Source: Topomyia yanbarensis (taxonomy: Eukaryota; Arthropoda; Insecta; Diptera; Culicidae). From it: a stretch of 64,000 nucleotides of DNA. The first letter of the stretch is position 1; every line of letters begins with the position of its first letter. The position numbers and the translations under genes are program-made. Shown here piece after piece: positions 33,686 through 45,847 of this stretch. Location of the stretch: the NCBI RefSeq assembly GCF_030247195.1, contig NC_080672.1, positions 84,752,113 to 84,816,112 of the forward strand, read 5' to 3'. The notes beneath the pieces were generated by a model that saw nothing but the letters and a program-made list of their open reading frames with translations, was not told the DNA's origin and did no database searches.

Positions 33686-34090
33686 GTGGGTTTTTTCAAG
33701 AAAAAGCGTTGATTTCTTAATTCTCAGTCGCGTTGGAAATTTGAGTAAAGTATAAACTTCAAATCGATTAAAAAAAATCGATTTTTTTGGCTCAGTACAA
33801 TATACATAACCCCTTTAGAAAAATCAGTTTTCCCACCACAATGCATTGATTGAGGAATTTAGATATTTTATTAACAGAGCATTAGCAATAATTCGTTTGT
33901 ATGTCTATTTTATGGGCCATTTTTTCGCCTTCCCATTGATTTGGTTTGAGATTTCTAGCACTGATGTTGTCCTATGCTGATTTGAGTGATTCTCTGAGTC
34001 CTGCCACTATCCCATGTAGTATGTGTTATCAAAAACATCGCGAAGCATCAAGTTCTAAATGTTCTCAAACGATATAATATCCGAAGAGAG
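33686..34090. other. Unassigned sequence
   Basis: Nothing recognised. Confidence 0.3.
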
Positions 34091-34094
34091 TGAT

Positions 34095-34330
34095 AAGAGT
34101 TATAAGAAATGTCTCATCACACTGTTAGGTGGATTAAAAGCGTTTTAAGAATCTGTTTTCATTTATTTTAGTTACTTATTGTTTTCGTTTTATTCGTTTT
34201 ATTCTTTCTATTGACTGTATTCGTTATGCCTTTCGAAACATATTCCCCCCTACGGTTGAAACCGCTATAATTTTTTTTCGTTTTGGTCATAGTTTGAATT
34301 AGAGTCAGGCTTCGCTTACACTATATAACA
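34095..34330 (+). repeat. GGTGGATTAAA repeat end plus T-rich tract and SINE-like scrap
   Basis: AAATGTCTCATCACACTGTTAGG (first 20 bases only are diagnostic) then GTGGATTAAAA matches 46830-46880. ATTCGTTTTATTC words follow, then GTTGAAACCGCTATAAT, as at the tail of the SINE at 36995-37140. Confidence 0.5.
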
Positions 34331-35395
34331 ATACCAACACTTCTTAATCAACGGTTTAACAGTTTGTATTAGTATACAGTTTAATCAGCTTGTGTGTAAA
34401 AGTATTATTGATTTTGCTTGCAGTGCAGATTGATTTTGCTTGGTGTTTGTACGAACATCTGTACCATACACAGTGTCGCTGATTTGTCTGCGAACAGCTC
34501 CTTTCGTACGCGTGCACACACTTTACCTGTTCACAAGTGTGTGCAAGGCGATAACTTTTTCACACAGCAAATGGTTTTTGCAGTGACATTTTCGCTCTCT
34601 CCGCAAAAGCATGTAAACAAATGATTTCTGCTAAAATTTATTTGCGATGATCGTTTACTAGGGCAGTCAAGAACACTTTTCCCAGAAATACAAGTAGCTG
34701 AACTGTCCAATTGAGACTGCAGCTCGAAAATGCAAATTCAGTGCGCTTCATCACGAACCTCCTGCACGATCATAAAAAGAAAAATGTTGGATGTTATCTT
34801 ACAAAGCTGCTAATAGTGAAAAACACTCTAATAATGGAACTTGAATTTCTTTTCCATAAGTTCATTTTCTACTGTCGGTAGGGCATTCATTTATCCATGC
34901 TTCCGCTAAAGTAAATCCCGTGAATTGCTGGTATATTTAGGTTGGAGGGAACGTAGGGAACTTACAACAAATGATATCATCTCATAAACGCTACCTCATC
35001 AATAAGATGATTGCCAGGAACTTAGTAATATAGAGCTTCCTATCGATTGAAAGGCGAAATAGAAATAGGTTTTTTGAACATGTATTTTTTGAGCAAGAGA
35101 CACATAAAAAATGATTGCACATGTGTACGAGTGAGGGTGTTCTTTACATGTGTGTAAGTGCAAGTGAGTGCATTCTAAAAGCAATACTCTCCCAACGTTG
35201 AGTTCACAAATACATTCTTAATTTTGGGATTGTATGAGCTTTTAAGGCATAATCGTCAAGAAGTGCGTTTTTGTCCTAGTCCAATTACGCTGTTTATTAT
35301 TGTACCAGTTCTAATGCAAAATTCGCATTAGAATCATTCGAATTTTCATGTAAATTATACGAGTCCTGTTTTGGGTGTAAGCATTTCGCTCGTTT
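34331..35395. other. Unassigned sequence
   Basis: Short ORFs only. A GTGTGTGC/CACACACTT-containing stretch at 34500-34550 forms a weak dyad. Confidence 0.3.
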
Positions 35396-35620
35396 GTGTA
35401 TTTGATCATTAGATTAATTGTAAATAATTTATTCATTTTCATTATATTTATTTTATTCATCTTAGTCGTTTTTAATAATATTAATGTATTAATAGGTTTC
35501 GTTAATTTCATTATTTTTTTAAACACAAATTATAATACTAAATTTCTTCATTGCAATCATTACATTCATTTTAATGACATTATTCTTTTTATTATTTTCT
35601 TCATATTATCATTTGTTATT
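35396..35620. repeat. T-rich low-complexity tract
   Basis: TTTTATTCAT, TTCATTATT and TTTAAT words predominate; ORFs here are Ile/Phe/Leu-rich artefacts. Confidence 0.55.
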
Positions 35621-35623
35621 GTT

Positions 35624-35775
35624 TCGATTATACAGGTTTTTAGCCTCAGGCCATTCCACTTTCCTTTTGGGTTAGAAAATTGTCAAATTTCTGTGCGGGG
35701 GTAGGGGAGCGTACTTAGGTGAACTGTGTACAAGGTAATTTACTTACCAACTACGCAATGCGCAGCACCAATTAA
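35624..35775 (-). mobile_element. tRNA-related SINE, diverged copy
   Basis: In reverse orientation it matches 38150-38318: ACTACGCAATGCGC, GTGTACAAGGTAATTTACTTA, GGTGAACTG, then the GGGTTAGAAAAT tail. The most diverged of the three copies. Confidence 0.6.
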
Positions 35776-36380
35776 TTTTATTAGTTCTACCTAATTTACC
35801 TATTTTATTCAATATATTTATTTTAATTAATTTACTCATTGAATTCATCATAATCATTTTATTCATTTTAATCGTTTTATACATATTATATGTTTTAATG
35901 ATGTTATTATGTCATTAATTTATGATTATCATTTGTCTAATCTATTTTATGCCTTCACTTGAGTTGTTATATATTCTATCGTGAATTTTATTCGTTTAGC
36001 TCATCTTTTGTATTATTGCACAATTCAGTATTTAATTAAAGGAGAAAAATGAAAACACTCAATAACATATTTCATTATTAAGTGTATTCGTTTTTTTCAT
36101 ATTATGTAATTAATATTGTTATTATTTTATTCATTATGTTAATTATAATTATTAGATCTGATTTTTCAAAATTTCGATATTTTTGTGTATTTTATTAATT
36201 TTATTTATTTCATTCATTGTTTTTATTTTATTTATTCTAAAAATTTAAGTCATTTTGCAATTTTGTTCATTTTATTATTTTATAAATTCATGCATTATGA
36301 TAATTTAATGCATTTCATTCATGTTCTGTTCATTTGATTATTTTAAACTGTATTTTTATCTTTTCTTTTATTTTTTTCCC
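35776..36380. repeat. T-rich low-complexity tract
   Basis: Long degenerate run of TTTATTCATTTT-like words, as around the array at 45848. Confidence 0.6.
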
Positions 36381-36524
36381 TCCTGCTTAATGGACACGGC
36401 TTCAATTAATTGTGTTTTGACGTAAGTGCCAATATCTTAATTTAAGACTTTTTTGGTGGTCTACAACGGGGAAAACAGATCGAAATAGTGAGTGAAACGA
36501 AAGCAATTATGTGAAAAAATCTCC

Positions 36525-36592
36525 TCAGAGGCAGGATTCTAACCTGCAAGCCTTGGGACTCCAGCCCGATTTCTGGTCAGAGATAATGGACA
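36525..36592 (-). repeat. tRNA-like fragment with B-box
   Basis: On the minus strand GCTGGAGTCCCAAGGC is followed by GCAGGTTAGAATCCTGC, a T-arm-like stem around a B-box (one base off GGTTCGAATCC). No A-box half, so a truncated tRNA-derived sequence, not a tRNA gene. Confidence 0.35.
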
Positions 36593-36990
36593 GATAGAAA
36601 TGGTATTAGCTTAAAATTAGCTTTCTAAATGCTTGTTTATCGGGTCTTGTTGACGCATTTTGCTACTGCGTGTTGAGATCCGCTTCCCTCGCGGTAAAAC
36701 AATAGCTGCGTTGTCTTCCACAACTTGGGGGGTCATTCGTTTTTGTCTTTTCTTCCGCTTTCGTTCATACTTACGGGTACTTACGGGTCGCTGTACCCGA
36801 ACCGCATCCAAATTGATACAATCAAAACCCGTACTCGTTTTTAATAAATAAATTCAACCGTATTTGACCCGAAATAGTACCGCCACCTACGACCGCCGAT
36901 TATTAAAGCTACTATTCTGGACTAGTTTACGTCAAGTGGGGTGAGGCTGTTGATTGATACCTCAGCTTTTTAGAATTACATATTAATAAA
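36593..36990. other. Unassigned sequence
   Basis: A Lys/Arg-rich 64-codon minus-strand ORF (36617-36811) has no recognised domain. Confidence 0.3.
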
Positions 36991-36994
36991 GGAT

Positions 36995-37140
36995 GGAGGG
37001 CCTGACATAGTTGTTAAATCGATTACCTTGTACGCAGCTCACTTAGGTTCGATTTCCAACCCCGTCCATAGGGTTAGAGATTTTTCTAACTCGAAAAACG
37101 GGTCGAATGACCCTACAGTTGAAACCGCTATAATAGAAAC
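36995..37140 (+). mobile_element. tRNA-related SINE
   Basis: Order: GACATAGTTGTTAAATCG (A-box region), TTGTACGCAGCTCAC, GGTTCGATTTCC (B-box), AGGGTTAGAGATTTTTCTAA and a tail GAAACCGCTATAATAGAAAC. Matches 38150-38318 in reverse. Confidence 0.75.
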
Positions 37141-38149
37141 AAATTAAAAGTTATTTATCAAACATATTCGAAATTTTTGTAAAATTAAAAAATTGCTAGA
37201 AACCAAATATCTGTCCTTGCCACTGGGTAGAATGTTCTGGTCTGGGATGAAAGGCGACCTAGAAAACCTACTGCCTCTGGTACTACTGCGAAATTGGATC
37301 ATTCTTACAGCATTCGTCAAACTACAGACAGCATTGCACAGACAGTACATAGAGATATATAAAAGATTGCAAGGGGTCTCAAATTTTAGATTATACTAAT
37401 TTTTTTTAGAATATTTCAGCTCAATTCTATGAACAATGCCGATTGAAAATTTGATGGGTACAGAAGAATATTTTCTATGTGCTGAAATTGGATCCTACTC
37501 CCATACTTTCTTTATACGCAGATATCACTACGACCATAATTTAATGTCGGTTTTCATTGAAAAAACACCGGGGCAGTGGATTGCACTGGTTTTGCACTTT
37601 CTAGTAGACGTGGAAATGAAACACGTCTAGTGGCCTGCTCTTCTACTAAAAATGCATCACTAGTGAAAAAGCCCGTAAGAGAGGGCGGCAGAGAAGAGAA
37701 TATAGTCGGTCTGTTGCCACTGGAGCACATTTCGTTAAAAATCATCAAACGGGTTTCTCAAGGTCAACAACTTCTCCTACAACTAGATACCATTTACACA
37801 CCTAAATAAAAAGAGGCGTGATGTGGACAGTTGCACTCACTGAGTAGGCATGATTCAGCAGTCAGCCGGTCGTTCACATCCTGATCGGAAGGGTGTAACA
37901 ACATTATAGTAATGGTCGATATTTTTAAAAGCAGATGATATATTTATGTACTGAAATAGGATGTAGGCTGTATTTTGATTGGTATTATAATCACGAATAA
38001 GATTTGTAATACTAATTTTTAGCACGTAAAATCAATTTCACAAAAAAAATTTGTACAGGAATTTTTAATCATTAAACATGTACATAAAGGGCCATAACGA
38101 ACATAAATGTAATGTGTTGGTTGATTTATATTACCGAAAATTATTTATA
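37141..38149. other. Unassigned sequence with short ORFs
   Basis: ORFs of 64-77 codons at 37193-37809 have no recognised motif. Possible remnants of a coding sequence, but nothing supports a gene call. Confidence 0.25.
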
Positions 38150-38318
38150 ACATTCTTTTATTTCGATTATATGGGTTTTCACTTTAGGGTCATTCGCTTC
38201 TTTTTCGGGTTGAGAAAATCTCTTTAGAAAAATCTCTAACCCTGTGTGCAGGGTTGGGAGTCGTACCCAGGTGAGCTGCGTACAAGGCAATCGATTCACA
38301 ACTACACTATGCCCGCCC
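38150..38318 (-). mobile_element. tRNA-related SINE, best preserved copy
   Basis: On the minus strand: GGGCGGGCATAGTGTAGTTG, then GTGAATCGATTGCCTTGTAC, GGGTACGACTCCC (B-box), CAGGGTTAGAGATTTTTC, and a tail TATAATCGAAATAAAAG. Pol III box spacing is tRNA-like. Confidence 0.8.
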
Positions 38319-38319
38319 A

Positions 38320-39550
38320 ATATTTAATTTTTTTAATGCTGGTAACAATTTTGATAAAATGTCGCTTACATTTTTTCAATCATTCGAAAATATTGTAGGG
38401 CCTTTGTTATTTTAGAACTACCTAAATTTATAGCATGGTATAAGCCACTTCTATTACTATAATTTTGTTATGTCCTTCTGGTCGGGATACTTTACGTCTA
38501 GCCGTTTAGCATTTGATGTAGACTGCGATCTTGGATTCTTGGCGGTAGAGAAGAGGGAAGATCAGTCGTTGTTTTGGTTATTTTCAAACATTTTTTGTTA
38601 TAGATATTTGCACAACCGAACAGATGAGTAAAACAAACTTCCGCAAAAACGCTGGGAATTCAAATCTCGTTTGGTCAAGGAACTGGTGTATCTTCAAATT
38701 ATCTGGCAGGTGTGCCGAAAAGTAGTAGGGGCAAAAAATGCTTCGCTAATCATCTAGTTGTAAACCGGTGCTTCATCGACAATATTAGTAAAGCTGATAA
38801 ACTGGTCCACATTAACAGGGAAAAAGCACTTCTGATGAGGTAACTGCACGTAAATTAGTGCTTTCAGGAACTTTCACCAGTTGTGTCCTTTGATCCACAA
38901 TTAAAAGTATCAAATTGCTTCTACATCACCTACCTATTTCGGTCTCATAGAAAGTCTACCCTACATAGTTGAATGGAAAGTACTTCACTATGATCGTTTC
39001 CCATCAATGAATGTGGTCAAAATGTTGTTCTCCGCTCTCTTCGTACTTTAGGATTTGTTATTTTAATCGAGCTATTTGATTTGTAGTGGTTTGGAACCCT
39101 TTTTAGGGTAATGTGTGAAAAGGACTTACGCTTCATTCCACTGAAAAAATTACGATATGAGACTACGGACTTTTTTTACTTAAATTTTTTCGTTTAGATT
39201 TTTTTAGTTTTTACGCTTGTTTTCAATTACGTTTAGGGGAACTTAAGTTATTTAGATTTCTGTTTCAAATCTTTTGGAAGAATATTTCTTTTGTGGAGCT
39301 TTTAATTTTGTTATTTTGACTTCTGGAAAAATATTATTGAGTATTCTTTAAACATTTTCTCGACATTGGGTCTTAAACGTGAAACTTATCCGCTCGAGGC
39401 GCCAACTAGATTTCATTATTGGTACCAGTCAAATGATAACCCAAGTATTTTCAAGCATTGTTGATATTTTAATTATTTTACGATAAACATTATAAAATAA
39501 TACAAATATTTGAAATAGAGGTGATAAGAAAACACTCGGTGATACCAAAA
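38320..39550. other. Unassigned sequence
   Basis: No gene or repeat recognised. Confidence 0.3.
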
Positions 39551-39557
39551 GAGTCTA

Positions 39558-40822
39558 ACGGGTGTTCAATAAAAAATGAGAATGATTTCAATACCTTTCT
39601 GTAATTAAAGTAAAGAGCGTAAGTTTTTTTTCTCTCCTTTCTGGACTTCCTAGAAATAGGTGACATGCTTCTTTTCGCTCGGGTGCTATCAGTTCAATCG
39701 AAGATGGCGTCGAAACAGCAAGCACTCCGCGAGCGTGTTGTACGGTTTTACGAAACGCATGGTCATCGTGGCAAAAAGTTTGCAATAGACAACTTTCGAA
39801 ACGAAACGTGCCCGTGAGTACAGTTTTATCTGATCCTGGCATCGCTGAGCGTGGTGCGGAAGGCCGGTAGCGGCCGTTCGGCGAATACAATGACGAAGAA
39901 GAAGAAGGAAGCGTTGAAAAAGCTGTTCGACAACAAGAACGGAACGTGTTTGCGTGACGCCGGCTGAAAATATCACTGCTCCCATACCTTGATTCACCGA
40001 ACCCTCAAGATGGAGGACATCATCTGTCGGAAGAAGACTCGGTTCTCCGAGTATACGGACGAGCAGATAGCGATTGTTAAATCGCAGTGCCGGTGGATGA
40101 CGAAGAATTACCGCGGGATGTCGTTCGTGCTGGACGACGAAAGTTACATTCCGCTCTCGAAGACCCACATTACAGGAAATGACAGCTACTATTCCAGCGA
40201 CAAGTTGGACACACCCCCGAAGTAAAATATAAGTTTGAGCATAAATTTTAAAAAAAAAAACTATCGGACAGAGTGATTTCAAAGTCGTGGTTCAAGCCGA
40301 GCGGTCTGGTCATCAATCAACAAGTGTACCAGGAGAAGTGTCATGAGAAAATTCTTCTGCCGTTCTAAAAGGAGTATGATACGGATGGGAAGTACGTCTC
40401 CTGGCCGGACAAGGCCACTACACTAAGAAGTAGCTGGAGTATCTTGAGCAGAAAAAGATACCGTACGTGCCGAAAGAAAGGAACCCGACCAACTCACCCC
40501 AGTCCCGTTGAGGATTTTTTCGGCTCCCTCAGTGCCCTAGTGTACAAAAATAATTGGCGGGCCAAGGATACGAGGCAGTTGACCACCAGGATCCGAAATT
40601 GTATCTGGAAGATGGACGTCAGTGCCGTCCAGCGTTCTTGTGAGAGCATTGCGACTAATTTGCGTCGTACGACTGACCAGGGCCCATTCTCCAATATTCT
40701 TTGACTTTTTTTTTAAGAATTAACATTATGGGTTTAATAAAAAATACTGAGTTGGTTGAAATATTTTTTTGTTTTTTTAACTACATGACTGAAAAAAATC
40801 GCATTTTTTATTGAACACCCGT
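39558..40822 (+). mobile_element. mariner-type transposon (probably ITmD37E), inactive
   Basis: Inverted termini ACGGGTGTTCAATAAAAAAT (left) and the inverse at the right, ATTTTTTATTGAACACCCGT. TA dinucleotides flank it at 39556-39557 and 40823-40824. 1265 bp, a normal mariner length. It encloses a broken transposase. The composition of the coding part is clearly less AT-rich than the surroundings. Confidence 0.92.
39704..40704 (+). pseudogene. mariner transposase pseudogene
   Basis: The product would be a DDE/D transposase acting on the element's own termini. From the ATG at 39704 the frame reads MASKQQALRERVVRFYETHG and stops at about 39815. Later pieces occur in shifted frames: KKEALKKLFDNKNG (about 39900), a stop at 39965, then FVLDDES (first catalytic Asp region, about 40128), a stop near 40223, and a C-terminal piece with VEDFFGSL (third acidic residue region) ending DQGPFSNIL at 40704. 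At least three stops and several frameshifts make it non-functional. The motifs and mosquito context suggest ITmD37E; I did not measure the D-to-E spacing. Confidence 0.85.
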
Positions 40823-40914
40823 TATGAGATAATTTATGAATTGAAATAATCGGTTGATGTGATAGCATAGCAGAGAACATTGTGTTTTACCTCGTTTTGG
40901 AATTTTGTTACTGT

Positions 40915-41245
40915 TAAGGGGAAGGGTTTCAGTGTAAAAAACCCTTTTTATCGAATTTTTTTAGAACTTTGTGTGAAGCGACTTAATCAAAACTTTTGTA
41001 TATTATAGTGTACCATTTCACTAACATTCTGTAATTTTTCTATGCAATAGTATCGACAAACGACTCGGTGACGAAGCTTTTTGTAGAACGTCTGTGCAAA
41101 AACGTGATTTGCGGTGTTACCTGCCATTCAAAAACTACTTAACCGAATTCTTTCAAACTTTGCATACACATTCAATGTAAAAGATACATAACCTCTGCGT
41201 TGAGTTTTCGAGATAAATTTTCAATAAAGGGATTTTTGACCCTTT
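40915..41245 (+). repeat. Dispersed repeat (GGGTTTCAGTGTAAAAAA family), copy 2
   Basis: Aligns with 14520-14850; lies just right of the mariner. Confidence 0.7.
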
Positions 41246-41259
41246 TGAAGTAAAAAACT

Positions 41260-42510
41260 TGTTTTAATCCACCTAGTGGTGCAATTGTGCCTTTCTCATT
41301 TATCCAAACTATGATTCCTTAGCTGTTTTTTTTCTTTTTTTTATTAACGACTTAGAGTGAGTCAATTTTTTTCCTTGTTTAATATTTGTGTGAAATATTT
41401 TTCAATATTAGGAGCCATAGTACTCAAGGAAAAGCGAGGAGTTGAAGGAAGAAAGTTTATAAAAGCGTGGAATAGGGTATAGGGTAGGGTCATATGAGCA
41501 AGCTTTGAGTTTCACGGTTCTGGCAGCATAAGTCACTAAGTGACTTTACGCTTGTCTGGGCATGCCGCAGACTCAAGTGATTCGCATTTAATGCCAAAAT
41601 ATCCAGGGTGGTCCAGGGGGAGAGGGAACAATGCTACGTCCAACTGCATATTATATCTTCCATTTGAGACTTGGTTTGAGAAAATCGGTTCAGTCATCAC
41701 CTAAGAATCGATATGACTTTAATTGTGGAATATGCCCGGGACTTCCGGAATTGTCGATAGTGGACAATATGTTTAAAGAATATTTGACTGACCATCAGTG
41801 ATCTAGACCTGCGAGTCGAAGTAATTTGGTGATCATTTCAATAGATTTTTAGCCTCTGCGGTGTTACGATTGTACCGATTTATATGGGAAATTCCAGTGT
41901 AACCTTATTAGCCAACCTGTAACTCCGGAACCAAAAGTCAAAACCAAATGAAATTCAGCAGCAGTCAATGGTATTACTGTATCTTTCATTTGAAATCAAG
42001 TTTGTAAAAATCGGTAGAGAATTCGCTGGGTAATAGGTGTGATATTAGCTTAAGAACTTGGCGAGTTCCCCGGAGGTATCATGAACCGTCATTGGTGGTA
42101 AATGTGGTCAAAGCTGCTTTGATTTATCATTAGTGATCCAGACCCGCAAACTAGAGTAATGTGGAACCTATTTTAATGTGTTTTACGTCATTTGGACATC
42201 GTGGATGTACTCTTCAACCCGTAACTCCGGAACCGGAAGTCAGATCAACTAAAAATTCAATAGTAGTTTATGGGAGCGTTATACCTTTCAGATGAAACTA
42301 AGTTTGTGAAAATCGGTTCAGCCATCTCTGAGAAATTTGTGTTAGTTTAAATAACATACACACATACACACATACATGCACACACAGACTTTGGCCGATC
42401 TCGACGAACTAAATCGTATGGCATATGACACTCGGCCCTCCGGGCCTCGTTTGAAAAGTCGATTTTTTCAGTGATTGCATAGCCTTTCTTTATATGAGAA
42501 AGGCAAAAAA
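41260..42510 (-). repeat. Composite repeat of the GAGAAAGGCA family with internal tandem units
   Basis: Bounded by TTTAATCCACCTAGTGGTGC..GTGCCTTTCTCAT on the left and ATGAGAAAGGCAAAAA on the right. Inside, three units about 320 bp apart share TTTGARA..GGTTTG.GAAAATCGGTT (near 41665, 41990 and 42310) and AACTCCGGAACC.AAGTCA (near 41930 and 42225). Ends in a GTGTATG microsatellite (42355-42385) and GGCCCTCCGGGCC. Confidence 0.65.
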
Positions 42511-42574
42511 TATTTTTCACGAAAAATTCCACCTTTTTATGAGTAAGCAACTCCCTTAATTGAAAAATTATCTC

Positions 42575-43030
42575 ATTTTTACATTTCTTACAAAAGAAAT
42601 GTATAGGATTCGCTCAAACTTTGAAAACTTTTTCCGAGGCCCGGAGGGCCGAGTCTCATATACCAATCGACTCAGCTCGACTAATTGAGACAATGTCTGT
42701 ATGTGTGTGTATGTGTGTATGTATGTATGTACAAAATGTCATGTAATTATCTCAGCAATGTCTGAACCGATCTTAATGAAATTAGTTTCAAATGAAAGGC
42801 CTAACGTTGCCATTTGACACTATTATTTTTGATTTTCGATATGTTGTTTACTTTCTGAGATATGGGCGATTTTGTCAAAACACAGCAGGTTTTTTGCAAA
42901 TAACTTTCGAACAGTATTCCACAAACTGCAAATAAATAGAAAGCTTGTAAAAATACCTTTCTAACAAGCTATAGATTGTCTAAATCCGTGCACGAGCGGC
43001 GGAGATATTAAACATTTTGTATTTTTAGTC
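42575..43030 (+). repeat. Interspersed repeat, ATTTCTTACAAAAGAAAT type, copy 2
   Basis: Same order as 29000-29450: hairpin start, GGATTCGCTCAAACTTTG, GGCCCGGAGGGCCGAGTCTC, TATGTGTG microsatellite, ATCTCAGCAATG. Confidence 0.8.
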
Positions 43031-43620
43031 CTTGCTTACCAATTTCCACTAATTAAAAATGAGATTGTTTCATACAGAGTATTGCTTTACTGGTGTTTTA
43101 GGGGCAAAACTAAACCGATTTTGAATTTCGGGGTATGAAAACACATCTACGTGATTCAAGGAATTCGATGTTGAGAACATTTTGTGAATTACCTTTATAA
43201 TAAATTAACTATTTCTCAAAAATCAATATATTAGTTCACTTCAAAGACAAAATAATCTGTTGATAAAGAAACAGTGAGTTCTAGTATTTATTCCTTGGAT
43301 TAGGCATTGCGTTCAATCATGAGGTAAATGTTGGATGGTATATCAATACACAGATCAACAAGTAATTCGCCTAGTGAGATAAAAGATTTCTCATATAATT
43401 ATACTCGTGGCGTCACCCAAAGCAACTGTATGTTTGAAACCCAAAAATCTAGCGAAAATTTAGCTCTTTTGCAAGATTTAGGTTATACTGGTTATGGCGC
43501 AAAAATTACTACTTACATTATTTATGATAAGAATGTAAGAATCAATATATCATAATAATATACCTATAAAAATAATGTCACTGCATTAACCATCATTTGC
43601 CATTCCTCAACCCCTCCCCC
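43031..43620. other. Unassigned sequence
   Basis: A 75-codon ORF (43328-43555) has no recognised motif. Confidence 0.3.
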
Positions 43621-43622
43621 CA

Positions 43623-43625
<3 letters not shown>

Positions 43626-43660
<35 letters not shown>
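43626..43660. repeat. (CT)n microsatellite
   Basis: About 17 CT dinucleotides. Confidence 0.95.
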
Positions 43661-43663
<3 letters not shown>

Positions 43664-43929
43664 ATCGCATCTACCTAGCTATTTCTGTATCCATGTCTAA
43701 GTTGTGTGATAAGATCTTCTGCCAATCTTCTGCCAATATTTGTAATTGCGAAGGTTTGAGAAAACAAAACTATTTTTTGTCTGCTGCTACATCAACTCAA
43801 CTTTAATTCAATTGTATTCGAAGCCTGTATCTATACTATAATTAAGGAAATTTAAGGGTAATATGAAAGTTTGACGATGAAAATTTTCAAAAGAGACATT
43901 CCACGTGCGATATTTAAACTATTCGTATC

Positions 43930-44530
43930 TCTATTGAATTTTGAATGAAATATATGCTCAAAGACTGAAAGCTGAAGCCAGCAGGATTGGACTTGCCATC
44001 AACGTTTCGAAGACAAAATACATGAGAGGAAGAGGTTCTAGAGACGACAATGTGAACCTCCCACCCGAGTTCGGATTGACAGTGACGAAATCGAGATGTT
44101 CGACGAATTCATGTATTTGGGCTCACTGGTAACCGACGACAATGATAACAGCAGAGAAATTCAGAGACGGATCTTAGCGGGAAATCGTGCCTACTTTGGA
44201 CTCCAGAGGACGCTCCGGTCGAACATAATTCGTCGCCGCACGAAATTGATTATCTTCAAGACGCTGATTAGATCGGTGGTCCTCTACGGCCACGAGACCT
44301 GGACTATACTCGTGGAGGACCAACGCGCCCTTGGAGTTTTCGAACGAAAGGTGTTGCGTACCATCTATGGTGGCGTGCAGATGGAAGACGGAACGTTGCG
44401 CAGACGAATGAACCATGAGTTGTATCAGCTGCACATTCGTTGTATTGGTACGAACTTTCATGAAAAATAACGGATCAAAGACAAAAAATATCCACAAATT
44501 AGATCCAGGAAAAGAAGTCTTCCAAAGTAC
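43930..44530 (+). pseudogene. RTE-type LINE reverse transcriptase, C-terminal fragment
   Basis: A fragment of a LINE polyprotein that would have copied element RNA into DNA. The first piece reads RLKAEASRIGLAINVSKTKY; after a frameshift near 44090 the second reads FDEFMYLGSLVTDDNDNS..EI, then FKTLIRSVVLYGHETWT, ALGVFERKVLRTIYGG and RRRMNHELYQL. The order K-T-K-Y-M, YLGSL, LYG.E.W, ..LR.I.G is that of the RT thumb/connection of RTE-clade LINEs. It lacks the endonuclease and the YADD core, and breaks off after about 44470. A second fragment of the same family lies inverted at 59669-60329. Confidence 0.8.
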
Positions 44531-45240
44531 CCACTCTCGATGGGGTATGCAACTACAATGTGTCTTCTAACTTATCGTCGTCCATATTTGGATATACTGA
44601 GTAGTTTGAACCATTTCTTTTTCACAGTATTGGTCTGTATAGGACTTATTTATCCATATTTTCTGCACGAGAATTCCGAACGAAACAATATGAAAGCTAT
44701 AAGGGTGAATGGAAAGAGACTGCATTGCAATCAACTGAATGTACGGCTTTTATGCTATCGACATAGCCTAGACATTTCACACTATTTACTTCAATGCAAA
44801 TAAAAACTTTGAAAAATCTACCTGTCTCATTCACGAATCGCATTCTCCCTGTCGTTCTCTGTTCAAGGGGCTTGAAAGCACATATGACCTTGTATCACTT
44901 TACTATATTCAATTGCGCGTTATAATACTGGACCAGTAATTTCTATTCTGTACATAAATCTTTTTTTTCGGGAATATGTGACCAAAAAGTAAACTTCGAA
45001 TTCCAAAGCAAATTGAACGTTCCAGGTTCCTGATAACTAATTAAGGTCCAACAATAAAGTAGATACACCAGATAATTTTAAAACGACGCCGTCAAGTAAA
45101 GAAGCATGAAAACAAAAAGAATAAAACCAAAAAACGATGGAAGCCCTAGGAAGTGCATTGCATATTTATTAGCCTTTTCTCAGAAGATGGGATTTTCAAA
45201 AACATTTCAAAACTTGCTGATGCAATGGTTCTCAAATTCG
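44531..45240. other. Unassigned sequence
   Basis: No gene recognised; may include a LINE 3' tail. Confidence 0.3.
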
Positions 45241-45847
45241 TACAATCCGGTTTATTCATTTTCTTTATTCAAAAATGTTTTGAGCTTCAAATATATTACC
45301 ATTTCATTTTAATTAATTATTTCATTCCGCATCTTTTTATTCTTTTTGTTCATCTGCGTTCATTTTACTTATTTTTTCGTTTCATTCTTTGGATTCACTC
45401 TGCTCAGTTTATTCATTTTGTGCATTTTACTCATATCATTCATTTAACTTATTTTATTCATTGTTTTCATTGTATGCATTTTATTCATTTTTTTCCAGTT
45501 TATTCATTTTGTTCAGTTTCTTCATTTTAATAATTTGACTACTTTTTCAGTTTTAATCATTTCATCCAAATAATTTATTTGATTCAATTTATTTCTTTAC
45601 ATTAATTTATAACATTTTATCATTGTTCAATTTTTCATGTTAATCAATGCGTTTAATTCTGCTCATTTTCTTCTTTTTATTCATTTTATCACTTCAGCTC
45701 ATTTTGTTTATTTGATTCGTTTGTTTTATTTACGCATTTCATTTATTTTTTTTACTTTATTCATTTTGTTCATCCATTCTTTTTATTCATTTGATCCATT
45801 TCATTAATTTGATTCATTGTATTCACTGGATGAATTAAATCAATTTA
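45241..45847. repeat. Degenerate ATTCATTTT tract flanking the array
   Basis: TTCATTTTATTCATTTT-like words grow more regular toward the pure array at 45848. Confidence 0.7.

Noticed and set aside
37193..37809. Possible captured gene from a run of short plus-strand ORFs
   Set aside because: No motif, no splice structure I could support, and frames do not join.
39689..40282. 197-codon minus-strand ORF
   Set aside because: It is antisense to the mariner transposase pseudogene, which has clear motifs on the plus strand.
44174..44497. 107-codon minus-strand ORF
   Set aside because: Antisense to the RTE reverse-transcriptase fragment.
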